From positions 65,711,522 to 65,775,521 of the forward strand of contig OX104117.1 of NCBI GenBank assembly GCA_944474755.1: 64,000 nucleotides of DNA, in the 5' to 3' direction. The notes beneath the pieces are model-generated. The model did no database searches. It was not told the origin of the DNA and saw only the letters and a list, made by a program, of their open reading frames with translations. Position 1 is the stretch's first letter, and every line of letters starts with the position of its first letter. Shown here in pieces: positions 13,401 to 19,307 of this stretch. The DNA comes from Limnoperna fortunei. Lineage: Eukaryota > Mollusca > Bivalvia > Mytilida > Modiolidae. The position numbers and the translations under genes were made by a program.

Positions 13401-16400
13401 TTTCACGAAAATCACATGGAACCAATTCATTACCCTTCTCCTAATTTCTAATTCTCTACTCTACTATATACAAAAAGTTCATGTAAAAACCCATCTGAGG
13501 ATGGGACACACAGCAGGACGCTCCTCCCTGGAGTCCAACATATTTACATCCATCCTGCTGGTGACGGCCAAAGTTGAAAATATCCCACTTAGTAGCTGGG
13601 TATGCGATCAGCGCTGTCCTGGGTTCTTCACACCCATGGTGCCTCCCAGGTCCTCACTATCTCCCTCTTTTCAGCGGGAAGCCGGGAGATCAGCACCATC
13701 ATCACCCGCCAGTAAGCCAGGGTGGCTTCACTGGTGATGGGGTGCAGCCCAAAGTAGTCGGGCACTTTCCAGCCCATCTCCCGGCACAGGGCTCTCAATT
13801 GGGGCACATCTGCCTTGTCTATCTTTGAGGCTTTCGGTATGCCCCCATGCCCGTTGACCAGATCCATCAGGTCTGATATGGAGGCCTTGTCCCCACAGAA
13901 AAAATGGGTTATGTACCTTAGCAGGCATCCGATTTCCCGTTGAAATGCCCGGGATCCCATCTGCGCCTCACTCTGTCTGTCTGTCAACAGGCTGGGCAGG
14001 TGTTCACACACCACATGGCGCCTCAACCCTCTCGTCCGCAGTCCGCATCCCGGGATCACGCAGGGGGAACTGTCATGGTTGTTGTATGCCCTGGGCTTGG
14101 GCGCAACAGACAACACTGGGGCAGGGCCCTTGACCACCACCTGCCCCAGTTTGTAGGTGGCTTGCTTCACCTGACCTCCCGTCTGTGCCAGGGACCTAAT
14201 CTGGGGGGCTGGCTTCTCCTGTCTGTGTCCGTGTCCCGCTGTAGGGGGCTGTCTCCCCCTGTCTCCCAGTCTGTACTGGGGCCTCCTCCGGCAAGACGCC
14301 CAACACCACCTCCTCATACTCCGGCTCCACAGGCGTCTCTGTCTGGGTGGCCACCTCTTTGGGCCCGTCTGTCTGTAGCCCAATTGTCTGGGTAGCCCTG
14401 GCTACCATCCAATCCTCTGGGGTCTGAGTCCCCACGCTCCTAGTTTCCTGAGGAACGAGAACCCTCCTGGGTGAGGGAGGGGAGACTGTGACCCCTCTCC
14501 CTCTCGTCGCTCCCAACTCCTCCCCTCGGCCCATGCCCATATACAGGGTATTCCTTACAACACCTCCTCTGCATCTGTACATCCTGCAACATAAAAGGAG
14601 ACCATTAGAGACCTTTAAACATTGAGTCATTGAGATTGACTGGTGTTTCACTTGGAGTGGAGTCTATACTTTACTGGTTTCCTGGAAGTATTTAATTATA
14701 TCCAGAGCTTCGTCCAATGTTTCTGGTCTCGAGTGACAGGCATGTTTCGCTGCCTGTTTATCTGAACATCCTTGACAGAAGCGGTCTATTACTGTTTGGT
14801 TGACGAAATCTTCTGGGACGCCTTCAAACGCTCTGATAGCTAACAACTGTAGGCGGTCTGCCCATTCATCTATACCTTTCCCTTTTCGCTGGGCACTATT
14901 GTTAAACTCTGCCCTCAAGGTTTGGGGTAGGTCCTGGTAACCAAATCGTTTTTCAATCTTCCGTATGACACGGGTGTACGAGATGTTTGGATCTTGGTCC
15001 AGCAACAAGGTGTAATAATCGCTAGCCTCATCTTGCAAACACCAACAGAGTTGGCTTCGTTTCTGCTGCTCTGTCAGTCCGTTTGTTGTAACAAACTCAC
15101 TAAACTTCCTGAAGAAAGATCTCCAAGCAGATTTGTTCTTGCCTGTGAACTTCAAATCTCTAGGTGTCTGAATTGACCTTTGCTGAGGTTGAATTTGTCG
15201 GTTTCTCCCCTGATAACAGTTACGGGCTACTGGAATCTGTATTTCCGATCGTTCGGACGATGAACTGGACTGCCTTCTAGCTTGCAACCTTCTACGTGGC
15301 AGTAAATCCTGTCTAGTAGGCCTTTCTTGCCTGTTATCTGCATTAGGTGGTGTATATGTTTCATACGACAGTGGTGCTAGACTGCCAGCATCTGTAAGTC
15401 TGGTTGACTGACTCAACGCCGATGGTTGGGTATTCGGTTCATTCCTGCATTGTGCTGAATTAAATGGCAGTTGAGTCCTTGACATTGGTGGTGTATAATA
15501 CTCGGTGTCCGAGTCGTCTTGTGTGTCAAGATGTAGTCTGGGCACTGTGTTGCCCTAATTAGTCAACTCAGTCGGTTTGTTAAGTTGTTGGTGTTCCAGT
15601 TGTAACTCCGCAACTTTTTGTTGCAGTTGCATATATTCATATTCCAGTTCCTTGTACTGACCCTGTAGTTGTTGTCTCTCACGATAAAGATGTTCACGGT
15701 GCGCATATTGTTCCATTGATGTGTAGTGTTGTTCACCTGTTGAGTGCAGTTGGTGTGTGTTTTGTTGACTTATTCGGTCAACAAGTGACTGCCGTTGTTG
15801 CGTGTGATGACTTGGTGTGTCGTGCAACATCTGTGGTTGTGGATGTTGAAATTGTTGAAGTTCTGGACCTTGGTATACAATTTGTTGATGGTGTTCAACT
15901 TGTTGTTGACTTGGTCTGTCAACATAAGGTTGTTGTCGTTGTCGGTCAACTGCGGCGGGTTGTTGTAATCCAAGTTGTTGTTGGCTTGTTTGATCAACAA
16001 GTGTATGTTGAAGTAGTTGTTGATGTTGTCGGTCAACCATTAAATGTTGTTGATGGTGATTCTGTTGGTTAACAGATGAAGTGTACTGTGGGAATTCAAG
16101 TGGTCGACTTGATTGGTCATCAAGTGTATGTTGAAGTAGTTGTTGACGTCCTGGTTGGTCACTAGAGACATGTTGAAGTGGTTGTTGAAATCGTTGTTCA
16201 ACAAACGTATATGGTTGCTGTTGTTGACTCGGTCGGTCGATAGTTGACTGTTGTTGATGTGGTCTATCAACAATTATGTTATGTTGTGGTTGTTGACTTG
16301 TTCGGTCAACAAATAAGTAATGTTGAAATGGTTGTTGACTTGTTCGGTCAACAAATAAGTAATGTTGAAATGGTTGTTGACTTTTACGGTCAACCATGGT

Positions 16401-18756
16401 ATGTTGTTGAAGTTCAAGTTCACGACTTGGTCGGTCACCAAGTACGGGTTGGAACGTTTGTTGGATTTGACTTTGTCTGTCAACTAGTCGTTGTTCCTGT
16501 TGAACTTGTTGAGGTTGACTTGATCGGTCAACAAGTATTTGTTGTTGTTGCCATGGTTCAAGTTTCTGGTATGGTTGTTCAGCAAATAAGTGCTGTTGGA
16601 ATGTTTGTTGACAAGGTTGGTCAACAGTTTTGTGTTGTTGAAGATGTTCAAGTTGACGACTTGGTTGATCATCAAGTGTGCCATACTGTTGGTTCGGTCT
16701 ACCAACAAGTGGTGTGGATGTGTATGGTTGTTCAACTTTATCATGGTGATAGTCTTGGAAGTGTGTTTTGTACGAATTGTCAGTGTCTGTTAGAATTTCC
16801 TGTTTAATAACATTGTCGGTGGTTCTACCAGGTTGCCCGTGTAAAGCTAGCAACGCATCAGCGCAATCACGCTCAGCTTTTTCCAACGTGTTATACAAAT
16901 CAGCACAGTCCCTATCAACCTGTGTTAAATCAACACGATCTGGCATATAACAGACTCAAAAAACTCAGGACTGGGCCTGAAGTACGGAATTCTACAAACT
17001 ATTTCTTTAGTGATACAAATATTATTGTCTTGTAATTTTAACAAATGTTGAGCAGTGGCCTTCCCCACACCTGGGAGTAACAATAACTGCTCATAGTCGC
17101 AATCATTTATATCAACCTTCCTAAACAAAACGCCTTTCTTGTGGGCCATTGACATTCAATATTTACCAGTTACTTCCTGGGGAAAAACAATTGGACACCG
17201 CAGAAATTCACTCAGTGGTACGATATAGCTACGATATAGCCTTCCGCTATGTAAAATCAATCACTATTCAATTCTATTTACGACTACAAAATGTAAACAA
17301 ATGACTGACCTGATTTCTGCTCCAAGTACACAGTGGTGTGTTCCGAAAGTCCAATTTCCGGTTGGCCTTCACCTTACCAAAAGGTTGACAAGACCCAACA
17401 ATGGCGGGAAATCACCACGTGAAACGTGTCGTGTGCTACACACGCTTCAATAAACAATTGTCCAATAACCCCAAAATAACTATCAAGAATGTAACCAAAC
17501 TACAATGCAGTTGTCACGGAACTCCTATTACATATGAAAATGAAAGTTTAACTGATAAAACTTTCCCGAAAAGTTCTAAGCCTCTGCTTTTCCCAAAAAA
17601 TCCCCAATAGGGCACCCTGACCTGCCCGCTTCAAAATGGGAATCAAGCCCTAAATCGCTTCGATTTCCACCCAAATTGTCCCAAAATATCCTCGTCGCCA
17701 ATATTGTGTAATTTCCCTTCGGTAGGTGGGGGTTACAGGGTTCACCCTGGGGCAATGTGTAAATGCAATGTTACCTGATCGAAATGATGGTGTGACTGGT
17801 CACAGCAATGGCGTCTGTATTTCTGCTCATTACGTCACAGCTTCTTGTGGTGGCGGGAAACCTCTCGTGTCTCTCGGCCTTCTTCACTCCACCAATGGTT
17901 GGTCACTGGAACACCCCCGAGATGCCCCGGACAAGAGATCGGGTCTGAACAATCACCCATAAACAGGGAAGTGCCTAATTTCACCACAATAATTCGATGT
18001 CACCACAAATCGATCAAAAAATATATTTCGTTAAAAACCTCAACAGGAAGTAATCTAGACCAATCAAATAAACGTATTTCTAAATATGCAAATCATTTTA
18101 GAATTATTGACAAATATTTAATATATCGTCGAAAACTTGGAGGAATTTCGTTTTGAAGTCGTCAATGTTTACGTCGCGTTAAGGACATAAATTGTGACGT
18201 CACTTCCAGTGAGTGAAAGAACTTAATTTATTATACATGTGAATACCGGAATTTCGTTCACTGTCGAATCTAATTAAATGTTTTACCTGCTCCCCCTTTT
18301 GCCATGATCGCTGCGTAACGACGTCGCGACCATAGCAAAAAGGGGGGAGCAAGTGACAAAATTTAATTTTAATTAGATTGTTCACTGGCAAATCTTGGTA
18401 TTTCGTTGCTGTCAGTGTAATAATATTTTTAATTCCTCATTTTACAACTAATTTTTTTATTAATTTCACTTATCAAAATTTATATTAAACTTGAAAGAAT
18501 TTGTTTAACAACCATTATGTGTATTATAATTAGAAATAACTTAGATCTACATTTTCTTCGTAGACAAACGACCCCATACGATAATTATTGTGTACAAGTA
18601 GATTCCAACGGAAAACCGCTGGGTTCCAGGGTTTATGGAGACTGTGATCGACTGATGCAACTGGTGATGAAGCTCATTCTGGGTCCTGATGCTGCAGCAA
18701 AATGGGAAAGCGATAGAGACCATAGAATAGCCACTTACGACATGGCTAGAACGTAG
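1389..18756 (+). CDS. Sir2-family NAD-dependent protein deacylase (SIRT6/7-like), 3' four exons
   Basis: The exons are 1389-1489, 2779-3116, 5133-5326 and 18564-18756 (TGA/TAG-type stop included). All junctions are GT-AG, and the phases join to 274 codons with no internal stop. Sirtuins remove acyl groups from lysine using NAD; SIRT6/7 types are usually nuclear and chromatin-linked. Visible motifs in order are GAGISTAAG (NAD loop), DFRG, SQNTDGLH, the catalytic His in SELHGN, a zinc site with CEKC and a later C-x4-C, TIINFGD, CLGTTLRV, and the RQTTPYD segment that opens the last exon. The protein lacks its N-terminal ~50-100 residues. The frame is open leftwards to 1342, but an acceptor ending at 1388 fits better. 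Odd points: the usual Thr before GAGIS is Lys, and the usual GIPDFRG is GIGDFRG. The last intron is 13.2 kb and full of mobile DNA. Family is very sure; the exact subclass is less so. Confidence 0.9.
1915..1977 (+). ncRNA. Hammerhead ribozyme motif, type I, copy 1 (probably decayed)
   Basis: The strict core CTGATGA is at 1922-1928, and GAAAC is present twice (1942-1946 and 1959-1963) because AGACGAAAC and its loop are duplicated. Helix III is the minimal form: AC, a four-base loop GCGC, then GT. The cleavage triplet GTC ends at 1970. Helix I pairs AGCGCCT (1915-1921) with ATGCGTT (1971-1977) with one mismatch and a G-U pair. The duplicated GAAAC segment distorts stem II, so activity is doubtful. 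Confidence 0.7.
2263..2587 (+). mobile_element. hAT-like MITE inserted in the second retrozyme-like copy
   Basis: The element is 325 bp, starts CAGGGGCGGATCCAGG and ends GGATCCGCGCCTG, an imperfect ~13-bp terminal inverted repeat of hAT style. The uninterrupted sister copy near 1870-1895 shows the empty site, so the insertion boundaries are well supported. Target duplication is unclear (TAGTG versus TAATG). Confidence 0.65.
2619..2664 (+). ncRNA. Hammerhead ribozyme motif, type I, copy 2 (core mutated)
   Basis: Stem II is perfect (GTCT 2633-2636, loop TGAA+T, AGAC 2642-2645), followed by GAAAC, loop TCGC and cleavage triplet GTC at 2655-2657. Helix I pairs AGCGCCT (2619-2625) with AAGCGT (2658-2663). 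The core reads CGGATGA instead of CTGATGA, a change expected to stop cleavage. Confidence 0.7.
2779..3116 (+). CDS. Sirtuin exon b: substrate/NAD pocket and first zinc cysteines
   Basis: The acceptor is TTGTCCAG at 2771-2778. The exon carries SQNTDGLHRLSG, the catalytic His in ELHGN, CEKC, CERC and NHRTGNTC. It ends in phase 0 before GTAAGT at 3117. That donor is the first copy of a repeated sequence, so further donors exist downstream (see findings). Confidence 0.88.
3085..3345 (+). repeat. Minisatellite grown from the sirtuin exon-b splice donor, left part
   Basis: The block TACCTGTCAGCAG followed by a GTAAGTATG donor occurs at the exon edge (donor 3117) and again with donors at 3213 and 3306. 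Between them are GAGGACAA and TTGTCAGCAGTCGGT blocks. The array continues after an inserted pearl element, at 4277. Confidence 0.8.
3346..4276 (+). mobile_element. Pearl/Helentron-like element with five ~161-bp tandem units
   Basis: Five copies of a unit containing CGTGGACTGTGACCTTGAAA and CAAAGTTTCATTCAAATC recur at about 3391, 3551, 3712, 3873 and 4034, a period of 160-161 bp. A (GGAC)n tract at 4175-4240 and a terminal hairpin (TATACCCCCG ... CGGGGGTATA, 4250-4281) follow. The left side starts near GATACCCCCGCT, an inverted match of the right end. Core tandem units of about 160 bp with a flanking microsatellite and hairpin are the known plan of bivalve pearl elements. It splits the sirtuin intron-2 minisatellite. 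Confidence 0.7.
4277..5060 (+). repeat. Minisatellite in sirtuin intron 2, right part
   Basis: Degenerate units built on GTCAGCAG and TCAGAGGACA/TCAGACGACAGG continue. A higher-order copy is seen: the AGCAATTTATACAGAAAAC block at 4463 recurs at 4841, 378 bp later, with the following CTGTAGTCAGCAAGTA and GAACTAAAAC blocks in the same order. Confidence 0.75.
5133..5326 (+). CDS. Sirtuin exon c: last zinc cysteine and Rossmann core
   Basis: The acceptor is CATTATAG, in phase 0. The exon encodes GCNGYMMNTIINFGD, EENAEKSDLVFCLGTTL, and PNRLIICN, then leaves two bases of an Arg codon before GTGTGT at 5327. Its first Cys completes the zinc site started in the previous exon, with C-x4-C spacing. Confidence 0.88.
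5591..6284 (+). pseudogene. LINE (CR1/Jockey-type) ORF2 C-terminal fragment
   Basis: The first frame (5591-5947) has PFEKVHLAYCKYTLGVK, a segment common downstream of the reverse transcriptase in mollusc LINEs. It then shifts into the 5910-6284 frame, with KFRISDHFLEIERGRY, RICTYCNQNSIDDESHFYLD and a final Cys-His pattern C-x2-C-x8-H-x5-C. The internal part is deleted and a frameshift lies near 5920. It sits in the last sirtuin intron, same strand. Confidence 0.75.
6849..7200 (-). pseudogene. Second LINE C-terminal fragment, antisense
   Basis: Reading the minus strand from about 7200 to a stop near 6849 gives RKFNIVLTQLRCFASFLNYD, DPSCCCGSNREDSFHYFF, ACSKYTNIRDRLFDNL and LTSGNPLLSTEQNEQVF. 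This is the Cys-His tail typical of invertebrate LINE ORF2 proteins. No reverse transcriptase remains. Sequence to its left (6600-6848) may be its 3'UTR. Confidence 0.7.
7793..7893. repeat. 39-bp inverted repeat (hairpin)
   Basis: Arms 7793-7831 and 7855-7893 match at 37 of 39 positions around a 23-base loop; the core of the arm is ATGGATTTATCGGTATATC. No terminal duplication is evident. The flanking stretches 7201-7792 and 7894-8416 show nothing else I can name. Confidence 0.85.
8421..9959. mobile_element. Non-autonomous DNA element with long TIRs and TTAA target site
   Basis: The left end AGGGAAACTTCGCGAAAAAA and the right end, its inverted copy, are each flanked by TTAA (8417-8420 and 9960-9963). 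The arms match well for about 100 bp and, with more change, to about 170 bp, including GGCCGCCAT-type blocks. TTAA duplication is the hallmark of piggyBac-type (also Kolobok) transposition. No transposase is seen in the 1.5-kb body. A SINE fragment is nested at 9336-9402. Confidence 0.75.
9336..9402 (-). mobile_element. SINE family 2, 5'-truncated copy with target duplication
   Basis: The 67-bp insert is flanked by CCTTCATAAACGA at 9323-9335 and 9403-9415, a perfect 13-bp target-site duplication. It starts with the (TTGA)n tail and TTTAACGCCCGAGCAGCAAT block shared with the full copy at 57863-58379. It lies inside the TTAA element. Confidence 0.8.
9964..12914. other. Sirtuin intron sequence with no recognised gene
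   Basis: The stretch is AT-rich. A short dispersed repeat (CGACAAATCACAAAACTAAC then GGATTATAACGGCAGTAA) is at about 11142-11215; relatives are at 34755-34850, 40615-40680 and 56085-56150. A C12 tract starts near 11107. The open frame at 10898-11194 has no recognisable domain and overlaps this repeat. Confidence 0.5.
12915..13140 (-). repeat. 3' LTR, outer end missing
   Basis: It starts immediately after the polypurine tract with TGTGGTGAAATT and matches the 5' LTR until ATGCAA at 12915-12920. The remaining ~58 bp of the 5' LTR have no counterpart; the flank is unrelated. Confidence 0.85.
13141..13154 (-). promoter_or_regulatory. Polypurine tract
   Basis: AAAACGGAGGGGGG lies directly upstream of the 3' LTR on the element strand, the expected position for the plus-strand primer. 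Confidence 0.75.
13628..14651 (-). pseudogene. Retroelement 3' ORF: VGTQT repeats and a C2H2-like finger, frameshifted
   Basis: The first frame (14651-14196) has RSVGTQTPEDW, RATQTIGLQTDG and VATQTETPV, then stops. The second frame (open from 14383, meaningful from about 14210) continues with PRAYNNHDSSPCVIPGCGLR and RRHVVCEHLP, a C-x4-C-x9-H-x4-H finger-like pattern, and a ~100-residue C-terminal domain (YFGLHPITSEATLAYWRVMM). A one-base shift near 14200 probably separates two parts of one protein. An acceptor-like TTTTATGTTGCAG ends near 14586, so a spliced transcript is possible. No family is recognised; it is not an envelope or pol. Confidence 0.55.
14664..15545 (-). CDS. Retroelement gag-like capsid protein
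   Basis: This 293-residue ORF begins 9 nt after ORF2 ends. The first ~125 residues are polar and unstructured (Arg/Ser/Gln-rich). From about residue 130 it matches the retrotransposon gag capsid pattern: LKFTGKNKSAWRSFFRKFSE, LCWCLQDEASDYY, IEKRFGYQDLPQTLRAEF, GIDEWADRLQLLAIRAF and VIDRFCQGCSDKQAA. The family forms the capsid shell around element RNA. No zinc knuckle follows in this ORF; a Cys-His finger is in the downstream ORF instead. Confidence 0.8.
   Translation of the reverse strand: MPRLHLDTQDDSDTEYYTPPMSRTQLPFNSAQCRNEPNTQPSALSQSTRLTDAGSLAPLSYETYTPPNADNRQERPTRQDLLPRRRLQARRQSSSSSERSEIQIPVARNCYQGRNRQIQPQQRSIQTPRDLKFTGKNKSAWRSFFRKFSEFVTTNGLTEQQKRSQLCWCLQDEASDYYTLLLDQDPNISYTRVIRKIEKRFGYQDLPQTLRAEFNNSAQRKGKGIDEWADRLQLLAIRAFEGVPEDFVNQTVIDRFCQGCSDKQAAKHACHSRPETLDEALDIIKYFQETSKV
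15555..16946 (-). CDS. Retroelement ORF2: Gln-rich repeat protein with C-terminal coiled coil
   Basis: This 463-residue ORF starts with an acidic N-terminus (MPDRVDLTQVDRDCADLYNT). About 330 residues of degenerate repeats on the theme (F/L)VDR-x-SQQ-x-x-QH follow, then a predicted coiled coil near residues 405-460 (EHLYRERQQLQGQYKELE). Neighbouring repeats at 16291-16332 and 16333-16374 are nearly identical 42-bp copies. No known family is recognised. The place before gag, low complexity and coiled coil suggest a structural or RNA-binding accessory part of the particle, which is inference. The antisense frames open here are shadows of the repeat. Confidence 0.7.
   Translation of the reverse strand: MPDRVDLTQVDRDCADLYNTLEKAERDCADALLALHGQPGRTTDNVIKQEILTDTDNSYKTHFQDYHHDKVEQPYTSTPLVGRPNQQYGTLDDQPSRQLEHLQQHKTVDQPCQQTFQQHLFAEQPYQKLEPWQQQQILVDRSSQPQQVQQEQRLVDRQSQIQQTFQPVLGDRPSRELELQQHTMVDRKSQQPFQHYLFVDRTSQQPFQHYLFVDRTSQQPQHNIIVDRPHQQQSTIDRPSQQQQPYTFVEQRFQQPLQHVSSDQPGRQQLLQHTLDDQSSRPLEFPQYTSSVNQQNHHQQHLMVDRQHQQLLQHTLVDQTSQQQLGLQQPAAVDRQRQQPYVDRPSQQQVEHHQQIVYQGPELQQFQHPQPQMLHDTPSHHTQQRQSLVDRISQQNTHQLHSTGEQHYTSMEQYAHREHLYRERQQLQGQYKELEYEYMQLQQKVAELQLEHQQLNKPTELTN
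16925..17155 (-). CDS. Retroelement ORF1: helix-hairpin-helix (ComEA-like) small protein
   Basis: This is a 76-residue ORF, first in the element. Residues ~14-40 read VDINDCDYEQLLLLPGVGKA and TAQHLLKL, fitting the HhH_3/ComEA pattern: an N-I-N-like start, a two-residue LL, then LPGVGKATA. This fold binds DNA or RNA backbone without sequence preference. The domain appears single; the usual second hairpin is replaced by ICITKEIVCRIPYF. The start could be Met1 or Met3. Its last 22 nt overlap the next ORF in the -1 frame. An upstream stop in that frame argues for re-initiation or splicing rather than simple frameshifting. Its role in the element is unknown; nucleic-acid handling is inference. Confidence 0.7.
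   Translation of the reverse strand: MSMAHKKGVLFRKVDINDCDYEQLLLLPGVGKATAQHLLKLQDNNICITKEIVCRIPYFRPSPEFFESVICQIVLI
17690..17700 (-). promoter_or_regulatory. Primer-binding-site-like motif
   Basis: The element strand reads ATAT then TGGCGACGAGG directly after the LTR end. TGGCGAC-type starts are common for primer sites of animal Ty3/Gypsy elements. The matching tRNA was not determined. Confidence 0.55.
17705..17988 (-). repeat. 5' LTR
   Basis: On the element's strand it begins TGTGGTGAAATT and ends TTACACA, giving TG...CA termini and 284 bp. The 226 bp nearest the outer end match the 3' LTR with one difference (17941 versus 13093). Confidence 0.85.
18241..18405. repeat. Foldback element, arms of 65-75 bp
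   Basis: Left arm 18241-18306 and right arm 18331-18405 are inverted relatives: GCTCCCCCTTTTGCCATG pairs with CATAGCAAAAAGGGGGGAGC, and TCTAATTAAA pairs with TTTAATTAGA. The loop is GC-rich (CGTAACGACGTCGCG). It lies 160 bp before the sirtuin terminal exon. Confidence 0.75.
18564..18756 (+). CDS. Sirtuin terminal exon
   Basis: The acceptor is TTTCTTCGTAG. The exon completes the split Arg and gives QTTPYD, matching the NLQ-TP(F/Y)D segment of sirtuins, then GDCDRLMQLVMKLIL and KWESDRDHR before the stop. A possible poly(A) signal ATTAAA lies at 18933-18938. Placing this exon 13.2 kb from its neighbour rests on matching phase and motif continuity. Confidence 0.85.
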
Positions 18757-19307
18757 TGCATGTGTATACATTTACAGAGATTATTTATTACAGCTATTTT
18801 TTTTATTTTACTGATACATGAAGCAAACACTGTGTAAATTCCTTTGAACACAAACTCTTAATACAACAGCTGACAAGTCCTCCAGGATTGGTGTTACAGG
18901 ATTGTATGTTCAAATTGATTGGTTTAATTTTAATTAAATATATTTTAAAACATGGAAAATAACATTTTGAGATTGTAAAAGTAGAGGCCTTAACAATGTA
19001 GAAAGTTTGAATATTTATTCTGTTTATATAGAGGTAATTACTTAAGACAATATGTATAAAATATTATTTGTCGGCACCATTCTTCTCTTTTATTGCCTAA
19101 TATAGTTACAAAATAATTGGTTTTCCTCAGTTATTTAATTGCCAGAAATCCCCTGTGTACTAAAAGTTTTAGGCAGCAAACCCTGCTGATAGTTTCCTTA
19201 GGAAACTGTGAAGTTGTCAACCAAACTATTCTATAGCCAAAGACGAAAACCAAATACTTCGTTTTCTACCATGTTCTAAAGCATTATCTTGTCCACCTCT
19301 GTTCACA

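Larger units (their letters stand above)
12915..17988 (-). mobile_element. Non-autonomous Ty3/Gypsy-like LTR retroelement without pol
   Basis: The element runs right to left, antisense to the sirtuin gene in its last intron. Direct repeats 12915-13140 and 17763-17988 (226 bp) differ at one base, so insertion is recent. The order is 5' LTR 17705-17988, PBS-like TGGCGACGAGG, a ~550-bp leader, an HhH ORF, a Gln-rich repeat ORF, a gag capsid ORF, one or two further ORFs, a polypurine tract, and the 3' LTR. No reverse transcriptase, protease, RNase H or integrase is visible in the 4.6-kb interior. The 3' LTR lacks about 58 bp of its outer end, so no target duplication can be checked. It probably depends on a full-length relative for mobilisation. 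Confidence 0.85.

Noticed and set aside
13940..14395. 151-codon plus-strand ORF
   Set aside because: Antisense to the retroelement 3' ORF region, which is GC-rich and so open on both strands.
15716..16807. Plus-strand Val-rich frames over the Gln-rich ORF
   Set aside because: They are antisense shadows of the CAA/CAG-rich repeat (TTG/GTT codons read as Leu/Val); the element's gag, LTR and PPT orientation fix the minus strand as coding.
16960..16975. -1 frameshift slippery site (GAGTTTTTTGAG) between HhH and Gln-rich ORFs
   Set aside because: The -1 frame meets a TGA directly after the T run, before the Gln-rich ATG, so slippage there would not join the two ORFs.
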